From Flavobacteriaceae bacterium (lineage in GTDB: Bacteria; Bacteroidota; Bacteroidia; Flavobacteriales; Flavobacteriaceae), in assembly GCA_026988355.1 (NCBI GenBank), contig JALSLK010000056.1, positions 1 to 45,767 on the forward strand: a stretch of DNA of 45,767 nt, written 5' to 3'. Below the pieces are notes generated by a model. The model saw only the letters and a list, made by a program, of their open reading frames with translations, was not told the origin of the DNA and ran no database searches. How positions within the stretch are numbered: position 1 is the stretch's first letter; each line of letters opens with the position of its first letter. A program made the position numbers and the translations under genes. Shown in pieces: positions 7,931 to 17,013 of this stretch.

Positions 7931-9541
7931 CTATTTCACAAAAACAACCGATTTGCTATATGCTTTATCATTAGCAATAATTCGGTAAATATATTGTCCA
8001 GCAGTATATCTTGCTTTGTTCGGATTCAAATCAATTCTATAACTTCCTGCCAAATGTCTTTCGTTATGGATGATACCTAAATTTTGACCTAAAACATTTA
8101 TCAACTCTACTTTTATATGCATGGCAGTTGCCAAATCAATCGCTACAAAAACAGTATCGTTCATATAAACTGGTCTGTGTTTTAAAGCTGCGTCTAATTC
8201 ATAATCTGGAATCGTTACCGTACTTGAACAAACCAAACCTAAATTAGCTCTAGTGTACGAATTTAATAACGTCGTATCTACAGTAGTTGGATCTATACAA
8301 AGCCAATCTTCTAAAATGGAAGCGTAAATATCTCTAAAATCTGTTGTAAATTGTATATTTCCAATAGCATCCAAATTACTTAAATCTGGATGGTTTCCTA
8401 CAAAACCATTACCATTAAGACCTTCGCCAAATAATAGCATTGGAGATGCAGAACCGTGATCGGTACCATTAGATGCATTTTCTTCTGCTCTACGACCAAA
8501 CTCCGAAATGGTCATCGCAAGAACATCCGAATCTTTATTTACCGTAGCCAAATCATTGTAAAAATTAGAGATAGCTGTCGTTAAATTATTCATTAAAAGT
8601 GAATGTGTTACAAGTTGGTTTGCATGTGTGTCAAAACCATCTAAAGTAACCATATACACTTTTGTTCCTAAGTTTCCTTTAATTAAACGAGCAACAATAG
8701 CCAACTGCTTAGAAATATTATTATCTGCATAAGCTGTATTTGCAACCGAAGCATCATAAGCAGTATTAATAACTCCTGCATAAGCATACGTTGAATTAGT
8801 TACACTTCGCATAAAACCTAACTGCGTACCATAATCACATGCAGGTAAATTTTGCATATCAAAAGCAGTTCCGCTTTCGGCAATTTGTGCTAATTGTGAT
8901 GGATTTGCAACCGAAAATGCATAACCTGCATTATCGCCAGTAAATAATAAATTACTTAAACTTCCAATCTGAATTGCTGGTGGAATTGTTGGTGGATTTA
9001 CCAAATAATCTGGATAAATATCTTCAAAATACCTTCCAAATACACCAGTTTGCACTGGATTTCCATTATCTGCCGCAGATGACCAAAGATCGGCAGAACT
9101 AAAATGGGATAAATTTTGGTTTGGATATCCAACACCATGTACAACCTTCATTTTTCCAGCGCTCCAAATAGGTTGTAATGCATTCATATAACTAGGCATT
9201 CTAAATTCGTTAGAAAGCGCAAATGAATCTGTATTGTTAATTTTAATTGTTGGTCTTAAATTAGCATAAGTGCTATAATCGTAATTAGGGATTACTGTAT
9301 TTAAACCATCATTTCCTCCTTTTAATCTAACAATTACAAGTACTCTATCTGTTTCTGCCATACTTAGAGCTGCACTTAGCGGTGTATGTGTTGCTGCCGA
9401 AACTGGTAACTTTCCAAGAACCATAGAGCCTGTACCTGCTAAACCTAGGGCTTGTAAAAACGAACGCCTGTTCCAAACCGCATGTTCTTTATCGTGATTT
9501 TTACCTAAACTGTTTTTTTCTGTTTTTTTATCTTGACACAT
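7931..9541 (-). CDS. DUF1501 family secreted protein with T9SS sorting domain
   Basis: A 536-aa protein. A twin-arginine signal (NRRSFLQALGLAG, R25-R26) near the N-terminus points to Tat export. DUF1501 body features include LVIVRLKGGNDGLNTV, the HFSSADLW segment and EFGRRAEENASNGTDHGSASP, typical of this sulfatase/alkaline-phosphatase-fold family. The last 85 residues (KVELINVLGQNLG to YIYRIIANDKAYSKSVVFVK) are a T9SS type A sorting domain, so the protein is probably moved across the outer membrane or anchored there. The ATG is 6 nt after the DUF1800 stop. DUF1800-DUF1501 pairs are common in Bacteroidota, Planctomycetes and Proteobacteria; their biochemical role is not established. Confidence 0.88.
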   Translation of the reverse strand: MCQDKKTEKNSLGKNHDKEHAVWNRRSFLQALGLAGTGSMVLGKLPVSAATHTPLSAALSMAETDRVLVIVRLKGGNDGLNTVIPNYDYSTYANLRPTIKINNTDSFALSNEFRMPSYMNALQPIWSAGKMKVVHGVGYPNQNLSHFSSADLWSSAADNGNPVQTGVFGRYFEDIYPDYLVNPPTIPPAIQIGSLSNLLFTGDNAGYAFSVANPSQLAQIAESGTAFDMQNLPACDYGTQLGFMRSVTNSTYAYAGVINTAYDASVANTAYADNNISKQLAIVARLIKGNLGTKVYMVTLDGFDTHANQLVTHSLLMNNLTTAISNFYNDLATVNKDSDVLAMTISEFGRRAEENASNGTDHGSASPMLLFGEGLNGNGFVGNHPDLSNLDAIGNIQFTTDFRDIYASILEDWLCIDPTTVDTTLLNSYTRANLGLVCSSTVTIPDYELDAALKHRPVYMNDTVFVAIDLATAMHIKVELINVLGQNLGIIHNERHLAGSYRIDLNPNKARYTAGQYIYRIIANDKAYSKSVVFVK

Positions 9542-9547
9542 ACGATT

Positions 9548-10984
9548 TTATTTTAATTGAAATTCTGGTAACTTAGAAATATGAAATAACAATACCAAAA
9601 CTTGGTATGGAGCAGAGTCCCATTGTAAATTCCATAAATTATTATCGTAATAATTTTGTGGAACTTGATCTTTTAAAACATCTCTTGCAATAACATAATC
9701 TGCAAGAGTTTGTAAACCATTTGGTAATAAATGATCTACAATAATTTTAGCAATCTCGAAAGGGTCTGTACTTGTACCAGCCAACGATACAGCAAATGTT
9801 CGTAAGGCTTCTCTATTGGTATCCCAAATTCGCCACAAATACCACTCTATAAGTTGCCATCTACCTACAAGTGTACTTGAGTTTATCCAATCGTGATTTC
9901 CTTGCCATCCTGCCACATCAATAGGTCCAAACATCTCTTGTCCAATCTCTCCATTATACCAAATAATATTTAATAAAAAATCATCGTCAATATTCGATAT
10001 CGATTCATTTACAAAAGCATTAAACATATCATACGGACTTTTAATTGCAACACCTATTGCTTCATTATCAAAAAAGTGTTCGCTTTTAAAAAGTTGTTTG
10101 TAAACAGGAGTTAATTCAAAATTATTGGTAATAAAAGTGATTGCCAATTGAGAAACAATAGCAGTATCTATTTCTGGAGAAATAAAATACGCATACAACT
10201 TGCCGCAAATATAATTTGCAATTTCGGAAGCTCTTTCTTGAAATAAAATATCGATAACATCGTCGTATCCCCAATTTCCTGTCTGACCAAAAATGGTTTT
10301 TGAACCTGTATCAAAATCATTACTATTAAATGTAATTGGTGCACAATATTCTGTATAACCTGTATAACCTGTAAGTGCTTTTGCTGTTTCTACAATATCG
10401 GTTTGTGTATAATTGTTATTTACACCTAAAGTAAATAGTTCGTATAATTCTCTCGCGTAATTTTCGTTTGGAGAAGTTGCTGTATTTTCATAACTGTTTA
10501 AAAAAACAATCATCGCTGGAGTAACTCCTATTGCTCTAACAAATTCTTTAAAATTTCCAAAAGCATATTGCTGCAACGTTTTATAGTAATTATGCATCCA
10601 CGATGGACACCAATAATCTTCTAACCTTGTTACAAAATGATTCGACCAAAATAAAGTAAAACGACCTCGCAAAGATTGCGAAATCATGTCGTGTTCAAAA
10701 TTAATAAACAACTCTTGATGCTGCAATGGAATTTCATTGTCTGGATCTGTATACTCGCCATACGTCATGCTTTCCCATGAAGTTGGAGTGCTTACTCCGA
10801 GATTTATAACATCGTTAATTTTATTCTCTACAAATGTAGATGGCGTTAAAGCAAGGGCAGAAGCAATATTTGCATCTGTTGCTCCAAAACCAAGTCTTCT
10901 ATAAAAATGCTGTACTCTATTCTTATTCCAAGGGTTTTGAGTGGTTGGAATATATGTTGCTAAAGTTCCTGAATTACATGGCAT
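9548..10984 (-). CDS. DUF1800 family protein
   Basis: A 478-aa protein. RRLGFGATDANIASAL at the N-terminus, RFTLFWSNHFVTR, YENTATSPNENYARELYELFTLG and the ALTGY segment are hallmark DUF1800 blocks. It is first in a two-gene operon with the DUF1501 gene. No clear signal peptide is seen at the chosen ATG (MPCNSGTLATY), although the usual partner is exported, so export may rely on the partner or an unrecognised signal. It is acidic and Trp/Tyr-rich, suggesting an extracytoplasmic fold. The function is unknown for the family. Confidence 0.85.
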   Translation of the reverse strand: MPCNSGTLATYIPTTQNPWNKNRVQHFYRRLGFGATDANIASALALTPSTFVENKINDVINLGVSTPTSWESMTYGEYTDPDNEIPLQHQELFINFEHDMISQSLRGRFTLFWSNHFVTRLEDYWCPSWMHNYYKTLQQYAFGNFKEFVRAIGVTPAMIVFLNSYENTATSPNENYARELYELFTLGVNNNYTQTDIVETAKALTGYTGYTEYCAPITFNSNDFDTGSKTIFGQTGNWGYDDVIDILFQERASEIANYICGKLYAYFISPEIDTAIVSQLAITFITNNFELTPVYKQLFKSEHFFDNEAIGVAIKSPYDMFNAFVNESISNIDDDFLLNIIWYNGEIGQEMFGPIDVAGWQGNHDWINSSTLVGRWQLIEWYLWRIWDTNREALRTFAVSLAGTSTDPFEIAKIIVDHLLPNGLQTLADYVIARDVLKDQVPQNYYDNNLWNLQWDSAPYQVLVLLFHISKLPEFQLK

Positions 10985-11081
10985 AATTTGTTAGTTTAAA
11001 ATAGTAACGAAAAAATAGAAAATTTATTTATTTACAATAATTTTTTCTTAAAAAGAAGAAAAAAACTTGGAACAAATAACC

Positions 11082-11089
11082 TAATTTTG
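11082..11089 (+). promoter_or_regulatory. -7 box upstream of LD-carboxypeptidase
   Basis: TAATTTTG matches TAnnTTTG, 31 nt before the GTG start, in the divergent gap with DUF1800. A TTG at 11067-11069 is too close (12 nt) for the usual -33 spacing. Confidence 0.45.
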
Positions 11090-11120
11090 CACTAATTTAG
11101 CGAAAAATAAACAAATAATA

Positions 11121-12020
11121 GTGAAAAAATTAAAAAAAGGAGATTGTATCGGTATTATTGCTCCTGCTGGATTTGTTAAAAATAACGAAAATTTAAAAGC
11201 TGCAATATTACTTTTAGAACGTTGGGGATTACACGTAAAATTTGGAAAACACCTTTACAAAAAACACCATCATTTTGCAGGAACGGATACGAATCGAACG
11301 GCAGATTTTCAGTATTTTTTAGAGGCAGAAGATATAAAAGCTATTTGGTGCGCAAGAGGTGGTTATGGAAGTGTTCGTATCGTGGATAAATTAGATTTTA
11401 GTAACTTTCAAAAAAATCCGAAATGGATTATTGGCTATTCCGATATTACCGTATTCCATCATGCAATAGATCGATTAAATTTAGAGAGTATTCATGCAAT
11501 AATGCCAACAAGTACAACATCTATATTAGAAAGTAAATCTGCCGTAGAAAGTTTAAGAAAACTACTGTTTGGAGAAGAATTATCTTACAAAATAAAATCC
11601 AATAAAAACAATAAAAAAGGCATTGCAAAAGGACAATTAATTGGTGGAAATTTATCTTTAATGAGTAGTTTATTAGGAACAGAATACAGCATAAAAACCA
11701 AAAATAAAATACTCTTTATCGAAGAAATTGGCGAATATAAATATCGAATTGATAGAATGTTACAAAGTCTAAAACTCAATGGTTATTTTAAAAACTGTAA
11801 CGGATTAATTCTCGGTGCTTTTAGTAATATTCCTAAAAATAACCCCAATTTTGGAATGTCGATAGAAGAGATTATCTTAGACCTTGTTTCGGAATATAAT
11901 TTTCCTGTTTGTTTTAATTTTAATGCTGGACATATTACCAATAATAATGCTCTTGTCTTTGGAAGAAAAACTATACTCGAAATAAAAGAAATTAATACAA
12001 CACTTAAATTTAGTCATTAA
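11121..12020 (+). CDS. LD-carboxypeptidase (peptidase S66)
   Basis: A 299-aa cytoplasmic serine peptidase of the LdcA/MccF family, which removes the terminal D-alanine from recycled tetrapeptides. The N-terminal block is GDCIGIIAPAG. ARGGYGS (78-84) precedes GYSDIT with the expected nucleophile S107. FIEEIGEYKYRIDRML supplies the catalytic Glu (about 201) and NAGHI the His271, giving the Ser-Glu-His triad. Length matches the family. The start is GTG, which places the family N-terminus correctly with no upstream ATG in frame. The trmL ATG follows the stop directly, so the two are co-transcribed. Confidence 0.9.
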   Translation: MKKLKKGDCIGIIAPAGFVKNNENLKAAILLLERWGLHVKFGKHLYKKHHHFAGTDTNRTADFQYFLEAEDIKAIWCARGGYGSVRIVDKLDFSNFQKNPKWIIGYSDITVFHHAIDRLNLESIHAIMPTSTTSILESKSAVESLRKLLFGEELSYKIKSNKNNKKGIAKGQLIGGNLSLMSSLLGTEYSIKTKNKILFIEEIGEYKYRIDRMLQSLKLNGYFKNCNGLILGAFSNIPKNNPNFGMSIEEIILDLVSEYNFPVCFNFNAGHITNNNALVFGRKTILEIKEINTTLKFSH

Positions 12021-12476
12021 ATGGCATACAACATCGTTTTAATAGAGCCAGAAATACACACAAATACTGGAAATATTGGTAGGTTAAGTTTGGCAACTGG
12101 CTCCAATTTACATTTAGTTAAACCTTTTGGTTTTGAATTGACTGACAAAAGATTAAAAAGAGCTGGACTCGATTATTGGAAACACATTTCTTTACATATT
12201 TATGAAGATATAGATGATTTTTATACTAAAAACGCTTCTAAAAAAATGGTCTATTTATCCAGTCATGGAATAAAAAAATATTGGTCTATTAATTTCGAAG
12301 AAGATTTATTTTTAATTTTTGGGAAAGAGTCGGTAGGATTACCAAAAAACATTACAGAAAAAAATACAGATAAACTATATAAAATTCCGTTATTTAGTAC
12401 ACATATAAGGAGTATAAACCTTGCAAATGCTGTTAGTGTAGTTGTTTATGAAGGCTTACGAAGCCTAAACTTATAA
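12021..12476 (+). CDS. trmL: tRNA (cytidine/uridine-34-2'-O)-methyltransferase TrmL
   Basis: A 151-aa SPOUT-fold methyltransferase that modifies the wobble ribose of tRNA-Leu. The typical IEPEIHTNTGNIGRL start, the KPFGFELTDKRLKRAGLDYW segment, IFGKESVGLP and the final IRSINLANAVSVVVYEGLR (trefoil-knot SAM site) are all present. The length is usual. It starts on the base after the LD-carboxypeptidase stop. A fragment of the palindromic repeat begins just after its own stop. Confidence 0.93.
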   Translation: MAYNIVLIEPEIHTNTGNIGRLSLATGSNLHLVKPFGFELTDKRLKRAGLDYWKHISLHIYEDIDDFYTKNASKKMVYLSSHGIKKYWSINFEEDLFLIFGKESVGLPKNITEKNTDKLYKIPLFSTHIRSINLANAVSVVVYEGLRSLNL

Positions 12477-12478
12477 CT

Positions 12479-12516
12479 TATACTAACTCAACATCAAAAT
12501 ACGCTATAAATTATTT
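12479..12516 (-). repeat. Palindromic MITE-like element, copy D (one end only)
   Basis: ACTAACTCAACATCAAAA through ATAAATTATTT is the reverse complement of the right terminus of copies A and C. The rest of the element is missing. It sits 3 nt after trmL. The remainder of the 278-bp gap to ricT shows nothing I recognise. Confidence 0.7.
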
Positions 12517-12754
12517 TTCTATAAAGTCTACCTAGATTAGATACTCTTTTTTAATAATTATTATTGGAATAAAAATATTTTTAGAGCGTTTGCCCTGCCA
12601 TCAAAAATTAAATTTTTAATTTCACGGTTAATTCTATATATTTACAGATTAAATTAAATGTAGAAATGAAGTCTTTTTTTCTTTTATAATTTCTAAAAAT
12701 ATAGAGTAAAAAAAGCAATGGGATTTTAAGAATAAAAATTAAAGAATAAAAAAT

Positions 12755-14089
12755 ATGAGCTGTACAAGTTGTGCTACAGATACCGATAAATCACCAAAAG
12801 GATGCAAAAATAATGGAACATGTGCATCTGGAGGTTGTAATAAATTAACCGTTTTTGATTGGCTGTCAAACATGACATTGCCTGGACATCAAAAACAGTT
12901 CGATCATGTAGAAATCCGATTTAAAAATGGAAGAAAATCTTTTTTTAAAAATACAAAAAACTTATCCTTAACCATTGGCGAAGCGGTTGCAGTAGAATGC
13001 ACCTCTGGACACGATATTGGCGTAATTACTCTAAAAGGAGAATTGGTCAAAGTACAAATGAAACGGAAAAAAGTAAAAATGGATAGTGAGGTTATAAAAC
13101 AAATATATCGAATTGCCTCACAAAAAGATATCGATATCTGGAAAAAATCTAGAGATAAAGAACAAGAAATTCAGCGAAAAGCACGTTTAATTATATCTAG
13201 ATTAGGATTAAAAATGAAATTAAGCGATGTAGAATTTCAAGGTGATGGAAAAAAAGCAACATTTTATTATACTGCAGACGAAAGAGTAGATTTTAGAATG
13301 TTAATTAGAGAAATGGCTTCTACTTTTAATATTCGTATCGAAATGAAACAAGTTGGTTTGCGTCAAGAAGCAGCTCGTCTTGGAGGAATTGGTTCTTGCG
13401 GTAGGGAATTGTGTTGTTCTACATGGTTAACAGACTTTAGAGGAGTAAGTACTAACGCTGCACGATACCAACAACTGTCCTTAAATCCTCAAAAATTATC
13501 TGGACAATGTGGTAAATTAAAATGTTGTCTAAATTATGAATTAGACTCTTATGTAGATGCTTTAAAAGGGTTTCCAAACACAAATACTTGGTTACAAACT
13601 AATGAAGGAACTGCTGTTTTTCAAAAAATGGATATCTTTAATGGTTGGGTTTGGTATGCTTATAAAGAAAATCCAATGCATTGGCATAAATTAACCACAG
13701 TACAAGCTAATGAAATTATTGCCTTAAATGTAGAAAAGAAAAAAGCAATTAGCTTAGAAGAATACTCCGAAGAATTAATTGTTGAAGAACCTAAAAAAGA
13801 CATTTTTGCAAATGTGGTTGGTCAAGATAGTTTAACACGTTTTGATAGACCAAAAAAGAAACGAAGAAAAAAAAATAAACGAAAAAAAGTTACTGCCAAA
13901 TCAAAAAATACAAACAATAAGCAAGTACCAAACAATAAACAAAATCAAAACACGAATAAATCAAATCCGAATCCAGAAAAGAAAAAAATAAACCCAAACC
14001 AGAAAAGAAAAAAAAGACCAAATACAAATAATAAAACACCACAAAATAAATCGAATAATTCAAAGAACAAACCAACTAAAAATGCATAA
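12755..14089 (+). CDS. ricT: PSP1 domain protein, RicT/YaaT-like
   Basis: A 444-aa cytoplasmic protein. It has a Cys-rich N-terminus (SCTSCATD, CKNNGTCASGGC), then the PSP1 domain (about 45-270) with GSCGRELCCSTWL and QCGKLKCCLNYE, the cysteine pairs that bind Fe-S clusters in the Bacillus RicAFT complex. In Bacteroidota the partner genes are usually missing and the role is not settled. Residues about 365-444 form a Lys/Asn-rich low-complexity tail, probably disordered and RNA-binding. The 3' end overlaps gldH by 8 nt, indicating an operon. The order ricT-gldH-PBP is, to my knowledge, common in Flavobacteriaceae. Confidence 0.88.
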   Translation: MSCTSCATDTDKSPKGCKNNGTCASGGCNKLTVFDWLSNMTLPGHQKQFDHVEIRFKNGRKSFFKNTKNLSLTIGEAVAVECTSGHDIGVITLKGELVKVQMKRKKVKMDSEVIKQIYRIASQKDIDIWKKSRDKEQEIQRKARLIISRLGLKMKLSDVEFQGDGKKATFYYTADERVDFRMLIREMASTFNIRIEMKQVGLRQEAARLGGIGSCGRELCCSTWLTDFRGVSTNAARYQQLSLNPQKLSGQCGKLKCCLNYELDSYVDALKGFPNTNTWLQTNEGTAVFQKMDIFNGWVWYAYKENPMHWHKLTTVQANEIIALNVEKKKAISLEEYSEELIVEEPKKDIFANVVGQDSLTRFDRPKKKRRKKNKRKKVTAKSKNTNNKQVPNNKQNQNTNKSNPNPEKKKINPNQKRKKRPNTNNKTPQNKSNNSKNKPTKNA

Positions 14090-14570
14090 ACACATCGTCC
14101 TATTTGTAGTTTTTATCGTATTTAGTTCTTGTGCTAAAGATGTTGTTTTTAGCGAATATAAAAGTATTTCTAATGAGGCATGGCACAAAGATACTATTGT
14201 AAAATTTACATTTAATGCAATAGATACTATTTCACAAAACGCCATTTATGTAAACTTGAGAAATAATAAAAATTATAATTTTAATAACCTCTTTTTAATT
14301 GTTGGTGTCGATTTTCCAAACAATACAAAAATTACAGACACATTAGAATATAAAATGACCGATGAAAAAGGGTATTTCTTAGGTACTGGAATTACAGATA
14401 TTAAAGAAAATAAATTAGAATTTAGAACAAATACAACTTTTCCTGTAAAGGGAAAATACCGTTTTCACATACAACAAGCAATGCGAAAAAATGGTAAAGA
14501 AAATGGTATTTTACAACTAAAAGGAATTACAGATGTTGGTATTCAAATAGAAAAAATAGCTAAAAAGTAA
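14082..14570 (+). CDS. gldH: Gliding motility lipoprotein GldH
   Basis: A 162-aa lipoprotein with signal peptide and lipobox FSSC (C17). The body (VVFSEYKSISNEAWHKD, NLFLIVGVDFPNNT, GKYRFHIQQAMR) matches GldH, one of the lipoproteins needed for gliding in Flavobacterium johnsoniae and linked to T9SS function. The start overlaps ricT by 8 nt, so translation is coupled. The PBP gene follows after a separate promoter. Confidence 0.92.
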   Translation: MHKHIVLFVVFIVFSSCAKDVVFSEYKSISNEAWHKDTIVKFTFNAIDTISQNAIYVNLRNNKNYNFNNLFLIVGVDFPNNTKITDTLEYKMTDEKGYFLGTGITDIKENKLEFRTNTTFPVKGKYRFHIQQAMRKNGKENGILQLKGITDVGIQIEKIAKK

Positions 14571-14630
14571 CGAATGGTAAATGGATGCTTACAAATAATA
14601 AATAAACGGCCTAAAATTTAGTTTAAACAC

Positions 14631-14638
14631 TACTTTTG
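14631..14638 (+). promoter_or_regulatory. -7 box of the penicillin-binding protein gene
   Basis: TACTTTTG matches TAnnTTTG, 24 nt before the ATG at 14663. Its final TTG is in frame with the gene, which invites a false upstream start. Confidence 0.5.
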
Positions 14639-14662
14639 ACTTCTGTCATAAAAATAAATATA

Positions 14663-16978
14663 ATGAAAACTAATACTAAAATTATCAAATGGATTTGGAG
14701 AATTTTTCTTGCAGGAATAGCCTTTATATTTCTGTTATTTTTCTTAACCTCATTAGGTGTTTTTGGAAAACTACCAACCTTTGAGCAATTAGAAAACCCG
14801 CAAAACGATTTGGCTTCTCAAGTAATTTCAGAAGATGGAAAAACTATTGGAAAATATTTTAAAGAAAATAGAACGCCAGTAAAGTTTAAAGACTTACCCA
14901 AAAACTTAGTACAAGCATTAATAGCAACCGAAGATGCTCGTTTTTACGAACATTCTGGAATTGATGTAAGAGGTACTATTAGGGCTGTAGTATTTTTAGG
15001 GTCTAAAGGTGGTGCTAGTACTATTACGCAACAGTTGGCAAAACTATTATTTCACAATAAGAGAGGAAATATAATAAACAGATTACTTCAAAAATTAAAA
15101 GAATGGATTATTGCAATTCGTTTAGAAAGACAATATACCAAAGAAGAGATTATTGCAATGTATTTGAATAAAATGGATTTTTTATACAATGCTATTGGAA
15201 TTCGATCTGCTGCCAGAATCTATTTCGGAAAAGAACCAAAAGATTTAAAACAAGAAGAATCTGCCGCAATAGTAGCCATGCTTAAAAATCCAAGACAATA
15301 CAATCCAAAAAGAGAAAAGTCTGCAAAAAAAGCTTTACTAAGAAGAAATCAAGTTTTAAAACAAATGGAAAAATATGGGAAATTGACCACTAAGGTCAAA
15401 GATTCCTTACAAAAATTACCAACTGTATTAAATTTTTCGCCAGAAGATACTAACGATGGAATGGCAACCTATTTTAGAGAATACCTTCGAAAATTTATGA
15501 AAAATTGGATAAAAAATAATCCGAAACAAGATGGTACCTTATACGATTTACATAGAGGCGGATTAAAAATTTATGTATCTATAGATTCACGCATGCAAAA
15601 ATATGCAGAAGAAGCAATGGAACAACACATGGCTAACTTGCAAAAAGAGTTTAATAAATATCAAAAAACTAGAAAGAAAAATAAAAAAATACCTTTTAGT
15701 AACGACATGACTATGAGCGAAATTGATAAATTAATGCGTAGAGCAATGAAAACTTCAAATCGTTGGCATCAAATGAAAAATGATGGTGTTTCCGAAAAGA
15801 AAATAATTGCTTCGTTTTACGAAAAAACAAAAATGAAAGTTTTTTCATGGAAAGGAGAAAAAGATACGATTATGACACCTTACGATTCTATAAAATATTT
15901 TAAATCATTTTTAAGAACAGGAATAATGTCGGTTGAACCACAAACTGGACATGTAAAAGCATGGGTTGGAGGAATTAATCACAAATATTTTAAATACGAT
16001 GCTGTAAAGCAACAAAAAAGACAAGTAGGCTCTACATTTAAACCATTTGTCTATGCCACAGCGATTAATCAATTAAAATATTCGCCATGTAGAAAAATAG
16101 AAAATACTCCTTTTATAATGCCAAAAGGTAGGTTTGGAATTCCTAAAGAATGGGCACCAGCAAATTCTGGAAAAAAATATGGAGAATCACGTACCATGAA
16201 AAACGCATTGGCAAATTCTATAAATGTCGTATCTGCACGACTAATAGACAAAGTTTCTCCTTCTAATGTGGTAAAATTAGCACGAAATTTAGGAATTGAA
16301 AATAAAAACTTAACTGCAAATCCATCCATTGCACTTGGTGCAGTAGACTTATCTATTTACGAAATGATTGGTGCATTAAGCACTTTTGTAAATAAAGGAA
16401 TGTATATTAAACCAATCATGATTTTGCGTATTGAAGATAAAAATGGTACTGTACTAGAAAGTTTTTCTCCAAAAACAAGAGAAGTAATGAGTAAAGAATC
16501 TGCTTATGCTATTTTAAACCTAATGGAAGGAGTAACACAAGCAGGATCAGGAATTCGTTTGAGAGGGACAAGTAAACATCCTGTAAAAGTAGTAACAGGA
16601 AGCCCTTATGGATTTACAAATCCGATTGCTGGAAAAACAGGAACAACCCAAAACCAATCTGATGGATGGTTTATGGGAATGGTACCAAATTTAGCAACAG
16701 GAGTTTGGGTTGGTGGCGAAGATAGATCGGTTCATTTTCCAGATATTACAAGAGGTCAAGGTGCTTCAATGGCATTACCAATTTGGGCGTTGTATTACAA
16801 AAAAATGTATGCAGATAAAACTTTAAATGTAAGTAAATCTGCTTTTCCAAGACCTGCAAATATGTCTATTGAATTGGATTGTGATAAGGCAGATGAAAAT
16901 CCAACTAATGAAGATGAAGATCCTACAAATGAAAAGGAAATAAAATCTACAGACGAAGAAGAAAATTTTGATGAATAA
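14663..16978 (+). CDS. Bifunctional penicillin-binding protein 1A-type transglycosylase/transpeptidase
   Basis: A 771-aa class A PBP that polymerises and crosslinks peptidoglycan. A membrane anchor at 10-31 is followed by the GT51 domain with TEDARFYEHSGID (catalytic E90) and GGASTITQQLAK (117-127). The transpeptidase domain has S457-T-F-K460, S519-I-N521 and K658-T-G-T. An insertion of Lys-rich sequence at about 330-400 and an acidic C-terminal tail (from about 740) are seen. The ATG at 14663 is preferred over an in-frame TTG 27 nt upstream because that TTG lies inside the -7 box. Confidence 0.93.
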   Translation: MKTNTKIIKWIWRIFLAGIAFIFLLFFLTSLGVFGKLPTFEQLENPQNDLASQVISEDGKTIGKYFKENRTPVKFKDLPKNLVQALIATEDARFYEHSGIDVRGTIRAVVFLGSKGGASTITQQLAKLLFHNKRGNIINRLLQKLKEWIIAIRLERQYTKEEIIAMYLNKMDFLYNAIGIRSAARIYFGKEPKDLKQEESAAIVAMLKNPRQYNPKREKSAKKALLRRNQVLKQMEKYGKLTTKVKDSLQKLPTVLNFSPEDTNDGMATYFREYLRKFMKNWIKNNPKQDGTLYDLHRGGLKIYVSIDSRMQKYAEEAMEQHMANLQKEFNKYQKTRKKNKKIPFSNDMTMSEIDKLMRRAMKTSNRWHQMKNDGVSEKKIIASFYEKTKMKVFSWKGEKDTIMTPYDSIKYFKSFLRTGIMSVEPQTGHVKAWVGGINHKYFKYDAVKQQKRQVGSTFKPFVYATAINQLKYSPCRKIENTPFIMPKGRFGIPKEWAPANSGKKYGESRTMKNALANSINVVSARLIDKVSPSNVVKLARNLGIENKNLTANPSIALGAVDLSIYEMIGALSTFVNKGMYIKPIMILRIEDKNGTVLESFSPKTREVMSKESAYAILNLMEGVTQAGSGIRLRGTSKHPVKVVTGSPYGFTNPIAGKTGTTQNQSDGWFMGMVPNLATGVWVGGEDRSVHFPDITRGQGASMALPIWALYYKKMYADKTLNVSKSAFPRPANMSIELDCDKADENPTNEDEDPTNEKEIKSTDEEENFDE

Positions 16979-17013
16979 CTTAAGAGTATTTCAATTTCTA
17001 TTAAATCAAAACT